Shown here: positions 1 through 12,500 of the stretch, one piece after another
How the letters are laid out: every line of letters begins with the position of its first letter
Numbering within the stretch: the stretch's first letter is position 1
NCBI GenBank assembly: GCA_018398805.1
Contig: JAGFBZ010001170.1
Location: 1,141,001-1,205,000, forward strand
Direction: 5' to 3'
Source of the DNA: Hirundichthys speculiger
Taxonomy: Eukaryota; Chordata; Actinopteri; Beloniformes; Exocoetidae
DNA length: 64,000 bases
Made by a program: the position numbers and the translations under genes
Notes under the pieces: generated by a model
What the model was told of the DNA's origin: nothing
The model's input: only the letters and a program-made list of their open reading frames with translations
Database searches by the model: none

Positions 1-1490
1 ACATGGCCACTGTAGTATTGTGCAATCATGAAGTTTGAAGGCATGCAAATTCAAAGTGACTCCCTCTTAATGTTGTCTGATTGTCACGTCTAATGGTGTT
101 TCTATCTCTCAGTAGTTTTTATTTTTGCAAGTTACATTCTCATGTAGGCTTTAGCAGTATATGTTCTATCAGTTTGTCCTACAGGTTAATATGATCCTTT
201 AAATCCAGCCTTGTGAAGCAGTTTTTAATTGTTTCCCAGCCCAAAGCTTTTTTTTTTTCTTTTCTCAGTGAAACAAACAGTGATGAGGTCATACTTTTGT
301 CCACTCATGTTGCACAGCTATTAGCAAGATGATGTATGGAAATAAGGACATTGGAGTTGTTTATGCTGTGCCCTCAGTAGCCACTGTGGTTTTAATGCTT
401 AGTTGTTGGTCTGTTTGGAGTTGGCAAACAATGCTATTGTACTGAAACCATACAAACTAATATATGATGTCACCTTGTTCTGAAAGCTTTAAATCACCTG
501 CATGCGTGAGTTGTTTTGGACTTAACATACTGGCCAGCTGTTAGCAGTCAGTAGGGCTGGAGCCTGAGGATTATTTTTATATTTATCAGCTTCAAATTTG
601 CAGGATAGTTTTAACTGAAACTTGTATTGGTTGGCTGGTGTTTTAGGTTCACATAGGCACCTCTTCTAATGCCTCATGTCTTATTCATTTTGTACTTCCA
701 TATCTCTGTCAACATGTAGGCTGACACTCTGCATTGGTGGTTTGCTGCCCTATTTTCCAAAAATAAAACATGAGACACAGGAGGCCAAATCTGGTGCTCA
801 CTTTTGTCACTGGATCAGGTGGGGCTGGGTGGTTTAGAACTGGTGGCTTTTATTGGACTGTGGATTCACACACAGATTAGCTTGTAAATGTTTCTAAATT
901 CCCACACTGTTCAAGCAGCTTTTTTTTTTTTTATTTAATTTTTATCAGATGGCGATGAATAAATTAGGAGATAAATTGTAAGAAAGTTCTGAACACTTTC
1001 TTTGTTAGTGATATAGGTTATGGTTAATTATTAACTATGAAAAAGTGATACAAGTAATACAAGTTTATGCAAAACATTAAGAAGAATATATATTCCTTAA
1101 AGTAGAAAAGCCGGGCACAAACTAAGGCATATTTATTTTTGTCTGAACAAATTTGGAGTTCGACCCCCCCTCCATGACTGACGCTTTTTTACACTCTGTC
1201 GCTTTCTGCTCGCTGCCTGCTGCACTGTTTGTAATCTGCATTGGCACGCTGCGCACCCCGCCTTCCTTAACTGCAGTGGCGCCAAGTCACACGTTAGGCG
1301 AATATAGTGACATTGAACAAGAACATAATTTAACTCGAGTTTGCACTCTGCTGGCATGGAGGCCACATCATGATTCATGGCTTCATTAAATCGATTCGAA
1401 TCGTATTTTTAAAAGAAATCAATTTTAAATCAGTTTTTTTTTTTTCAAAAAAAAATCGAGGCGTGCCTAGTCCACACCATCAAGCAGTAG
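1..1490. other. No gene recognised
   Basis: AT-rich DNA with short T and A runs. A more GC-rich block at about 1150-1380 has no recognisable coding potential, and a small palindromic stretch (atcgattcgaatcg) lies near 1390. No exon of an upstream gene could be identified. Confidence 0.5.
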
Positions 1491-1492
1491 CT

Positions 1493-2626
1493 ATGTCTTT
1501 CTCAACCCTTTTTCAGCCACGACACCTTTCTAAAGTGAATAAAACCTCACAACACCCCAGAAAAAAATTTATTAAAAGCCACACTGCATCGTTCTGACTG
1601 TTAATGCATATGCCCCGTTTATTTTGTACAAATAACCTGAACACCATAACTGCACCAGAGTAGGCCTCAGCAGGAAAGTTTCTTTTCATCTGTGCCTCTG
1701 TAGCTTACACACAATCAGCAATTGAGAGAAGTGAGAGTGAGAAAAGGGGGTGTGACTCACCATCAATGGGGGTACTGAGCGGTTCGACGCACACGACCAC
1801 TTTATCCTGGCTGGGATGGATGAGAGGCAGACATGGAGCTCCTGGTCCACAGTTCTTAGTCGCTCTCTGTACTTGTTTTTGATGTATGTCAGGCTTGAAA
1901 AGCTCAGCTTGCACAAATAAGTTGTGGAGAAGGGTAGTAGAATAGAATGGTCGCAACTCCAGGGATCACGTACCCATTCAAATTATGCATAAAACTTCGA
2001 TGGAAAATAATGTTTAAAGCGCTCATCGAGAGTTTTCAGATGCTGGGCTATGGGGTCAGAAAGCTGCTGCTGCTGCTGTTGGTATACACATCTCCAGGAA
2101 TGAACGCCAAAGTGTGAGCTTAGATCTGAAGCCACGCAGTTTGTCAGACGAGTGGAGGAGGTTATTTTCTTTACCTTGCATTTTCATGTTCAGTTCATTT
2201 TAGGTGCTTAGACATGTTGGCCAAATACGCAAGCTTTGCGCACCATTGCTCATCTGCGAGCACCTTCGCATATGCAGATTTAACTTCTACCAAGAAGGCC
2301 CTGAGTTCTTCTCTTAACTCGGTCAGGCGCCTCAAAACCTTCCCCAGTGAAAGCCAGCGGGGCTGTGTGTAGTAACAAGCGTTGCCCCCATTTCCTCGCA
2401 AAGAACTGAAAACATGCAGCCCTTTAACGGGCGCGCCTTTATGATATCAACTACGTCCACTGCTCTGTCAAGTACGTCCGAAAAATCTTTTGGTAGCGTC
2501 TTTGCAATAAGTTTCTGTCTGTGATATTTATATATGAAATGTCAGAATAGGCCATTTTTGACGACACCCCTAAAGCAGTCAGACGACACCCCAGTGTCCG
2601 CGACACCCCGGTTGAGAAAAGCTGGT
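1493..2626 (-). mobile_element. hAT-type (ZBED-like) transposon relic
   Basis: Read on the minus strand, 2455-2125 gives DVLDRAVDVVDIIKARPLKG, then after a frameshift PRWLSLGKVLRRLTELREEL, LAYLANMSKHLK and NELNMKMQGK. These are the central motifs of ZBED5/FAM200-type hAT transposases. The outer ends are related inverted sequences: tttctcaaccc near 1498 and ggttgagaaaagctg ending at 2624. Multiple frameshifts and stops show it is dead. I could not find an 8-bp target duplication. Confidence 0.7.
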
Positions 2627-2984
2627 ATAAAAGGTGACAAGGAAATTGTGCTAACTGCTGCACAATCCAGCTGTGGCCTATCTGGGACCTAAAACAGACT
2701 TGATGAACTGCTGCTGCTAAAAGTTGCATAGAAAGATGAAATAAGAACAATAATTGATGAAAGGCTTTATACATTTTTAGAGATGAGAGGAATTGGCAGA
2801 ATTTTTCATTTATTCTTCAAAGGCTCACTTGTTTTGAGGATAAATATCAGTTTGATATCTTGGCGACTAACAAAGATATCAGTGGGCTGAAAAACAAACC
2901 TTTTGAGCATTTAAGATCACTTGGATGTTCTCCCTACGTGGGAGTTTTTTACCTGCCATTATCATTGATTGGATTTAATTATAT

Positions 2985-3104
2985 AATCATAGTTGATGAT
3001 ATTTGCTCGGGGGTCATGCTCTGGGTCTCTGTAAAGCGCCTAGAGACAATTGTCATTGTAACAGACGCTATATAAATAAAATTGAATTGAATTGAATTGA
3101 ATGT
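2985..3104 (+). repeat. L2-like LINE 3' tail, solo copy
   Basis: It contains the block from tttgctcgggggtcatgctc through tctctgtaaagcgcctagag and an ATTGA repeat at the end. Related tails occur at 32410-32520, 35885-36145 and 56220-56320, pointing to one retrotransposon family leaving 5'-truncated copies. Confidence 0.65.
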
Positions 3105-4440
3105 GTGTTACTGATAATTTAACTCTTTGTGTAATTTAGCCCATAGCTAAGACTTGTCGTTAGCTCACATAAAAGTGATCTGAAACTGTAAATGCAATAT
3201 TCATGAACATGATTTAGCTAGTATTTATTCTTTGTATTTGTATTAACACAAATCATAAGAACAAAAGTATGAGGCACAGAATTGGAACAGTGAGTATTTC
3301 ACCATCATGAATCATGAATAGACCACTGCACTTTCTTTCACAAAGAGAAAGCAGAAATGCAGCTTTTACCTCTAAAAAATTATAGATTGGATTAATTTAT
3401 TCAAATTAAAGTACTAAAAGAGTTTTATTTTTATCTCGGCAGGCCCAGCCACTGAGCAACCCGAACAACTTTTTCCACATCCCATAGGTGTGGAGATCAA
3501 ATTACCTTTACAACACTGTCCTAAAGTTATTCTTGTTCAGTCACTCCATGTTCTCATTTGCCATCACTATCTTCACTCTCTTTGTCTCCTACCATGATGC
3601 CCCTTTACTTCTGAGAGTTTGCTCCATTGTTGATGTGTGACATGGTGTCATAAAGCCATATAATTATCGTGAGAGATGATTAGGGTGGAAGTCCAAATTT
3701 ACTTTGGATTTTTAGTAGGAACGGGAGACCACAAGAGTTGGGCAACCTTTCCTTAAAAAAAAAAAAAAAAAAAATTCCTTCAGTGAAACTGAAACTGATA
3801 TTTTAACATGGAAAAAACTTATTGGTTTAAACACTAAAATCAAATGAACCTGCAAATAGTTTGTTGGGTAAATTAAAACCTATAATGGTTGCTAAAAAAT
3901 GTCTTGTGGTTGTAAAAGTTTTTTGTGGTGTCATAATCCATATTCATGTTTATTTGCTTTTTTTTTTTTTTATAAAACTCATTTAGTTACTGTCTACTTA
4001 TTTAATCCAACAGAAAACTGATACATTACTCCAGTATTAAACGTTTTGTGTTTGTGGACATTTTCCAGGAAATATGGAGGTTTTATGTCCTTGTGGCCGT
4101 AAATTTCATCATAATGAGATATGCTGTTTTAATATTAATAGTCATCTGAACTTCAGTGCAAGATTGATTCAAATTGCATAGAAACAAATATAGTATTGTT
4201 CATTTTTACATTTTTGTAGAGTTTTGGTGGCTATGTGGTAGGTCCGGGTTTGAGCCATGGTTGCGTCAGGAAGTTCATCCAGTGTACAATTAAATGAATA
4301 ATGCAACTACATTGAGGAGCTGTTGCAACATCTAATGGGAGAAGTCAAAACATGATAATATGTATTATGGACATACAGTTCTAGGCAAATTTTAGCTAAT
4401 AGCTGACTGTGTACGAAGACAGTATATGCAGTTTGAGTAG
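3105..4440. other. No gene recognised
   Basis: AT-rich DNA with an A-run at about 3755-3773 and a T-run at 3958-3971. A short stretch near 4228-4280 (gtggtaggtccgggtttgag) resembles the head of a fish dispersed repeat. Confidence 0.5.
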
Positions 4441-4444
4441 TTTC

Positions 4445-4942
4445 TTGTTAAGGGCCAGCAATGTGTCGCCGACAGCTTGTCGCAGAGATGCCACCGTCAC
4501 TTTTGATTTATACTCAATTTTGAAGCGCGCTCTGCGCTATGTTATTCCACGCCACAACGCAAGAGGGACAATCACGAACTAGCTAAACTTATCTCTTGCG
4601 TTTTTCCACTTCCTCACCGTCTCGGCCGTATCCAGACCCACATTCATTGCAATCTCCCTCCATGAATTACTAGAATATGTGCTGTCTTTTGTAGTGTGGA
4701 GAACCAGAATCGTACAGATGTGGGTACTTCCTCATTTCTTCGATGACGCGCTCTTTTCTACGCGGATGTAGAATTGGCCAATCAGAGGCCTCCTTTCTCT
4801 CCTCTCTGCGGCACTATCTGCGTCGACCTACAATTTTGGGTAGGTGCACCGGAGTGTCTACGTAGGGTGGGGGGGCATCTCTGCGTCATCTGCATATGTG
4901 ACGCAGACGACCTGACGTCAGAGTATAAATCAGGCTTAACAG
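4445..4942 (-). mobile_element. Harbinger-like DNA transposon relic with MADF/Myb-like fragment
   Basis: The two ends share an inverted motif: gtcgcagagatgcc near 4480 and ggcatctctgcgtc near 4877. Both outer borders carry a TTA trinucleotide. On the minus strand, about 4675-4590 reads SSNSWREIAMNVGLD followed by TAETVRKWKNARDKF, like the MADF/Myb-SANT DNA-binding protein of Harbinger elements. It is GC-richer than its surroundings. Confidence 0.5.
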
Positions 4943-5738
4943 TGCAATATTGCAACCAGCTGTCCATCCCCTAGGCATAATTAACTGGATGGACCTCTTC
5001 ATCAGCAGCTTCAATCGATTCACCCTCCATTTTACAGATACAAGTTACATTGCAGGTGGTCTGTCATTTATGACAAAGAATGAGCACAGCATCTAAAATG
5101 AATCCCTTTGAGCCTGAATGAAACCTCAGGCCTTAAACCTGCCTAAGATGGTGTTGAAAGGAAAAACATGATCACAATCACTGTGAAAATGTATCTTAAA
5201 AACATGGCTCTATCAGGTTAGTGACATCACACACACACAGACACACCCCAACCCCCTCTGAAATTAATCATATGTTTGAAAAGCTGCCTTCTACATCAAG
5301 CCTGCCTTTTGTGTACTACATTATCTGTGTTACATAATGTGGGGACATGCAGCTGTAGGTGAGTGCCTGTCACGACTCTGCAAGGGAGTGTTGGGGTAGG
5401 TAGGGGGAGGGGTTGTGTTCCCCTGCTACAGAACGCAGTACTCGCCACATAGATCTAGTGACCTTCCCTGATCATGAGCACAATGTTCTGCATACTCTGA
5501 TGGTGTGATGGATATGTAGGTTAGTACCTAGAAGATGCGCAAACACAACAGATGGGGAATATTTGCTTCTAGAAAGCTGTTTCACCAGAGACCCCCACAT
5601 AGACTCCCTCTTCTCAAAGCCCTCCCTCCTCTGTCTTCTGCCACGTTGTTGCCTTTCTCACAGCATCCAGTGCAATGCCTTTTGTGACTGTGTACCGTTT
5701 TTACTGTCTCAGCTCTTTGGTTTGGATTTAGATTCTGT

Positions 5739-5771
<33 letters not shown>

Positions 5772-6480
5772 GGGGGGGGGGTGTCTGTGAACGGCGGCTG
5801 CAGCATACTGCAGCTGATGCCAGATGGCACACGTGCAGCAGAATCATCTGTTTGCCGGCTTTACTGCCTCGTTGCTGAGGTAGAGGCGTAGTTGTATGAG
5901 GAGCTGTCGTGAAGGGTGAACAAGGAAGGGAGTGGGGGAGGAGTAGGGGATGAGAAGTAGACGAGGAGAAATGTGAGCATGTGAATGTGAGAAAGGGAGG
6001 TAGATGCGCATGCAGAGGGTGGAGCTTAGCATCGGGCAGTTCCCTCAACTGCTTTCTCTTCTCCCAGTCTCCCATCCACTCACTGCATTTGAGAAGACTC
6101 ATCTGCAGTCATTTCTGATGTCCCCTCATTTCTAACTCGGTTGATTGGGTGGGTGGATTGTTGCTCCTTTTTATGGACTATCCTGCTTTTCTCGGCCGGG
6201 CAACAAGAGCTGCTTTCTCTGCTCTCTCTGTAGCAGCAGGAGGGGTTGGGGATGGGATGGGATCCTAAATGAGACTGACATGTTGTCCCATAACACTTTT
6301 TGAGAAGAGGAAACGTGCAAAAGGTGCTGGGGGGGACCGGAGTGGCAGACAGAGGGGTTTGGAGCAGACGAGGGCTAGACAGGCTGGGGGAAGAATGGTT
6401 ACGCCGGCTCCTCGTGCTCTGGTCGTGCTGCTGCTCTACAGGCTGCGTTTTATTCAGGCACAGTCCTGCCTTTTCTCGAC
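4943..6480 (+). other. Upstream flank, possible mtmr4 5' UTR or promoter
   Basis: No exon other than the one starting at 6481 is recognised. A T-run followed by a G-run lies at 5745-5780, and several CT- and GA-rich stretches lie at 5880-6250. The 300 bases before the ATG are G-rich and may be 5' UTR, but no TATA box or transcription start is evident. Confidence 0.35.
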
Positions 6481-6525
6481 ATGAGCCTCACAGGAAAGGT
6501 GTCCTGCTCCATGCTCAACTGTTTT
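6481..6525 (+). CDS. mtmr4: mtmr4 exon 1 (coding), alternative N-terminus
   Basis: The ATG has a purine at -3 and opens 15 codons ([15 protein letters not shown]) ending exactly at a gtaagt donor in phase 0. Exon 2 also begins in phase 0, and no ATG precedes it locally, so the start has to come from an upstream exon. This is the only fitting candidate I found. The link is inferred across a 15.2-kb intron, and another first exon inside that intron cannot be excluded. Confidence 0.55.
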
Positions 6526-9500
6526 GTAAGTCCACAGGCTTCTGTTACGGTTTTCATATTATTTTTAAGTCTTGTTTGTGATGGGTTCCTGTCAGAGCCC
6601 TCTTCTCCCTACCTCGCCTGTTTTCCATTGACCAGGGGGGAGGCGGGGTATGCCGGTCGATATGTGCGAGTGCTGCAGTTTTTAAGTAATCACATTGGTG
6701 GTTGTTGTTGTTTTTTATTTACTAATTTTTTTTTAGTCAATCAAATTACCCCAGTATCTTCCTGAGAGTAAGGTGATGAAAAGCCACCTCATTGCAATCT
6801 ATTCACCTTTATTGTTTGGAGGCCTTTGACCTGCTGATGTGGTGATTGGCAGGGAGGAAAGAAGGGGTCCCCGTCTGGAATGAGTCAGGTGAAATGTTTT
6901 TGCTGCTGAGAAAAGTACATTGTGTGCTTCTGCAGCAGTATCAGAGTGATGAATGGAGTTGACTGCAGTGGATGAGTAGAATTGGGATATCAGAACAGGT
7001 GTTTCTCATGGATTTACTTTTGAGACAGGATAATGAAAGAGTGTACACTTAGGATCCAGACAGATGTTTCATTCTCCTGTCTTGTGGCCAAAAATGATTC
7101 ATGCTTGATTGTTAATCTCTGACTTTGGTTATGTCCTCCCCAATTACTGGTAATTTTATTTTTTTTATTTATTTTTTTTTTTTTTTAGCAAGTCTCTCTT
7201 CCATTTAAATATCAACTTACTCCATGTTCATCCCCCAAGCACCAAAATATGATATTGGACTTGCATAGTTGAAATATAAAAACATTTTGGTCATAATTTT
7301 TTCCGAAGTAAGTAGTATTGAATAAATAAATTGATATGAGAAAAAAAAAAGCATTACTCATACCTACAATCCTTTGCAAGAGTCTTTAGAACTCAACATC
7401 TTGTTGTTTTATCAGTTTAAATGACTATACAATCTTTTTATTGAGATAAAGTTGAAAAATACAGTGATAACGTTAGAAGTAGCAGTTAATCAGTTGGCCA
7501 ATTACTAGAAAAAGCCATATCCGTCAACCACAAGATAATATATACAGCCAGGACATAAAACTACTCGGTGCTCAGAACAAATGACTCTACACGTGAAATT
7601 CAGGATTTGGTTTGACCTCCCTCTGAACCAAGCACAGATTATTCACACAGAGGGTTTCAGAAATATTGATTAGAATTAATTATGTTTCCATTTAAGTTAG
7701 CTGGGTGTCTGCATTTTCTGTGTGAACCTTGAAGAAACTGGAAAATAAGGATGGATGTCAATAAAACAACATTACCAGGGGTGCCAAAGACTTTTTCACA
7801 GCTCTGCACTTCATCTGTGGAGCTCAAAGATGAATATAAAACCCAGTGAGAAAAGTGGCTCATATTGAAACTGAACAGCCTGGAGCCATGTTATCAGCTG
7901 TGTAGAGCAAGGTTCAGTGATGGTTCAGGCATCGTCTTCTTCAGCATGGACACTATCATAGTTTACAATATTACCATGCTAATATTTTGAACAGCAGGAG
8001 CAAAGTGCCATAACATAATGTAACTAGAAAAGCACTCAGAGAGCACAGACCTCCGCCAAGTGCAACAATTCCCCCATATAGCGATTTACAGATTGCGATA
8101 AAATCCGCGTTTTGGATCAGATCCGAAATCAAATTTCATGAGTTTTGGACAATAATTAACGGAGATATTGAGAAACAAAATTTTCCGCCCCATTGACTGC
8201 AGTGTTATCGAAAATTTGAAAGTGATCCAGAATCCAGGATTACTTCCGAATCACACCCAAAATGAAATCAGTTCTCCCTTTTCACATTTCTGACAACTCC
8301 TGAAAATTTCATCAAAATCCATCCATAATTTTTTGAGTTATCTTGTACACAGACAGATAAACGCCGGCAAAAACATAACCTCCTTGGCGGAAGTAATTAA
8401 CAGCAACACTGACAATAAAAACTTAGATGACTAAGCTTGTAATACAGCCCCCTTTGAAGTTATGGATAAGTGTGTGTTTATTGTTATGGTTTAGACTTGT
8501 CTTTGTCAAACATGAGGTAATGTATATGCAGACTTCAGTCTCCACATTGTTAGGTTAAAGTTCATACAACTGGTGCTAAATATAACAGTAGTTGAGCGTC
8601 CGCAGTTTCTCATAAACCCTGTAATTTGCCTCGGCAGACATGGGGAAAAAAGGGAGAGTGGTTGTTTTTGTTTTGTACATCTCGAAGTTGAAAAAAATAA
8701 TCTGAATCTGTTTGACTGACAGGTTAAAATGCTTTTGCACTTGTAACATTTACCTGGGTCCTGTGGACTGATGTAGTTAAAATGGACCTTTCTTGCCACA
8801 GTGTAAGAAAAAATAAGATGTTTGTAGAAGAAAGTAGGGTGGAGAATTTCAGAAAGATTGATTCAATCAAATACACATTCTGGAACAAAACATCACATCA
8901 TCAGTGAAGATGCAGAGAATTAAGAGGGGAGGAAATTCCAAGGTTTGGCCGTGGCCCTTTAACTCCCCCTGACCTAAACATAGCTGAAATCCTAGAGTTG
9001 GACCTTAAAACAAGATGCCATGCAAGGCGGCAGGAACTTGCAAAACTCGAAGTTTTTACAAAAAACACCTACAAATGTAAGACTTAAGTCGTGTGGGTAT
9101 TTTTTTTTTCTTTTTTTTTTTTTTTTTTTTTTTTAATAAACTTTATGATTTTTGGAAATCAGGGCACCTTATGCTTCTTGAAGACCACTGTGATTTTTAT
9201 TTTTCTCTTGAAAAAACTAATTGTGTAGGGTCAGTGGGAAATCCATGTTTGATCAGCAATAACCAACATGCAAGTGTAAATGCTTCAAAGTGTGTGAATC
9301 ATAGATCCTGGTGATGCATTGCAGATTCCAACCAAATACTTATATTACGTTTCTGAGAAACAACATGAACACAGATTTGTACGGAGAGTGCCATTTTTTT
9401 TCTGTGAACATGGTTGACCAGGCTTACACAATTTATGAGCTCTTTAATATGTCTGTGGTGCAGCTGAGTCAGCACTTCAGCTTCTGCGTCAGTGTCTGTA

Positions 9501-12500
9501 TAATTTAGTATCCACGTCCTCTGTTATTTAAGTGGATCACAGCTTTGTCAGTTTTGTCCAGCAGAAAGGGGCTGCAGCGTTTTCATCATCACCTCCATTG
9601 TTGTGACCCAGCAGTGGAAAAACCATCTTCTGCTCCTGCTCCACCACTCCATGTTAATCTCCGTGTGCTGCTTGACGTCTGCACTAAATGGAACTATAAA
9701 AAGCTTTATTGAATTGTTTATGATTTTTCTTTTCTACCATGACTCAGATCATATTATTTCCATAAGCTAGACGAATCATCAGTGTTGGAAAAACCAAAAA
9801 TGTTTTTGAGGTTTTTCTTTTTGCTTCACAGCTTTTATGCTCCATATCGGCAGCTCGATCTTAGCTATTAACAATTACCAAAGTGCAGTACACGGTGCAA
9901 ATGTAGTGACACAGAGGAAGACTACATGGATCATGACCACAAGATCCTAAATTATTTCTAAAAACAGGTTTGCTAACCCGTACTAAGTTTGCCTTTTTCT
10001 AATGCATTAAACATTGCATTAAACAATTAGCATTTCTGGATTTTTTTTTCTTGCTTTTCTACCTTAATTAAATCAGCTCATTGCATTGTTGAATAACTGC
10101 ATGTTTCTCTGAAGCATGCATACATGGTTTCCTGCTTTCTTTAAGAATATCTTGCCCTGTTCAGTTTTTTTTTCAGTAGTTGGAGTACATCCCAGTTCGA
10201 ACACTAAAATGAAATTGATTGTTTAGAACACACTGTTCTATGAAATATTAATCTAGTAAGAGATGAGTGCTTTTAAGAGATTCATCGTTCACTGGCATTT
10301 TCTCATCTTCCACGTTGACTCGGGCTGTGCTCAAAAATCCTTAAAAAGCACTCTTGTCTTTTTTGTTTCTTCAGGTCAGAGTTGCAGCTTTTCATACAGT
10401 TTCCTTCCACTATCATTTAATATTTTAAGTCAATTTTTTTTTTTATATTTTTGACTTTCAGCCCAGTTGTGTCTGCCTTATTTGTGTCTACCACCTCAAA
10501 TCACTTATTTTTTATTTTTTATTTTATTATTGCCCACATATTCATAAGGTCACCTCTGCATAGTGCTTCTCTAATCTGCTCAACTAAAGGACGAAGCCAT
10601 AGTCAGATTAAGTAAATAATCTGGCATGGACAGCAAACTGTTAGCAAGCGAGAGAGGTAGAAATAAAGGGACTCACCCTCTAAAAAGTGGCTGTTGTAGC
10701 CATGGCAACCGGGCACATTCATCTAGACGGCGCCAGTTCTTTTCTGTCTCTCCACACAGACCTTTGTAATGTCATGTGGCACTTCAAGATCATATTTCCA
10801 TATACGTGCATGTAAAAACAACTGCAGAATAGTTTCAATCATTCTGTGTCCAAATCGCTGCACTCTTATTATATTGCAGTAAAGATTTTCCCTGCATCTT
10901 CTTCCCTCCACTATTAATCTGCTTTATCATGGCTGTTTTGTTGGCAACTACAATAGTTCTTAATTTAACTGATGCTATTTAAACAACACATATTATCATG
11001 ACATGTTCTGTCAACTCTAGAATTTAGCTTTGATCAATGCATGGAGCTGCACGAGTGCATGCTCACATGGCCGACAGCGCCAGCTTTTTGAAGGCTGGTT
11101 AGACAAAGGTGGTGAGGATGGGGGGTGGGGGTGCACAGGCTCACAGGCTCACAGCAGTGACGAAGCAAAAATGTGTCAGGCGCAGGACAAGCTGTGCTCC
11201 AACCTTGAGTCTGAGCATTTCTCTTTCTTTTAATATACAGCGAACCAACCACCTGAAATGGATCGAAGACATAATAAAAAAAAGAAAAGGAAAAAAATAG
11301 ATTGAAAATATGCTTTGCTGCTTAAATTAGTTTAAAAGGTAGAGCTTTAGTAGCTGCACTGAATGGTGTCAGGTTTGTATTCAGGGGAAAGTGCATCGAA
11401 AGGGTTTTTCCAGCTATGCTGATGTCTTTGCTTTCACTTTCTTCAATCATTTTATCTTATCACTGTAAGTTTCTGTCACATGTTTAAAGTGTTGTATAAA
11501 CTTACAGGTACATTTATTAAGCCAAGCAACTGTCCCAACGCACTCTGCTCCTTTACAATGCCTGATCTAGACTGGCTGAGTTGGTGCAGAACAGGATAGC
11601 TGTGGGGGGGTGGGGACTAGAAACTTTTGTGGCGATGGGGAAGAAGTGTTCCATCTTTTGAAGGACATGGATGTGGCAGAGGCTTTGGATGGTCATAAAC
11701 ATCACAATAGTGTAGGGAGACCTAATGTGTCATGTGACTGAAGATATTATGCCCTGTAACATATAAATTAGACTTTTATTACTGAATATTAAATTCATGT
11801 AAATGTCTTATGGCTGTGCATTTAAACATAACCAGTGAGTTTGTCAGCAGATTCCTATTTTATTCACTCCATGGCATGACATGGTTGGCATTTTTGTTGT
11901 TTAACTTTGCAAACTAGTCTGATTACATTTTTTTTTATCTTTATTTTAGATTTAGAAGCTATTATGTTTCATTAGTTTATATGATTACATTTTTGTATTA
12001 CTGCCATTTCACAGAAATTTCCCAAACTGCAATAGTCTTACTTTGTTATAATGAAATGCCTTGAATACTTGTTTTCATGAACTGTGTGTTATGACCAAAA
12101 CAAACCATGAAGATTTACAGAGCTAGGCCGTCCAGCTAACTAGGAGATATCCTGTCATAACGGGCCAGTCCAGTGCATGCACTTCGTCCCACCTAAAGGT
12201 AGTCCACAGTGAAGGTTTATTTTGCTTGATGAAAGAATGTAAAAGACAGAAGAAGCTTATCTTTTTGCTTTGGTGCTGCAGATCTGGGTACCCAAGCTTC
12301 ACGCCATCTATACCCTCAAGTTCATATCAGTTAAAGCTGTCAGAGAGAAGATGCTGGTTGAGCATTGGCATTGAAAATTTTTCAAATGTTTGTAAATTAC
12401 AGTTTAGTGGGATTTAGTGAAATTCAAGTCATGTTTCAGCAGAGCACTTAAAAGTAAACATTGCAGGGCTGCTCCATAATATAATTGGGTAACTGGTGCC

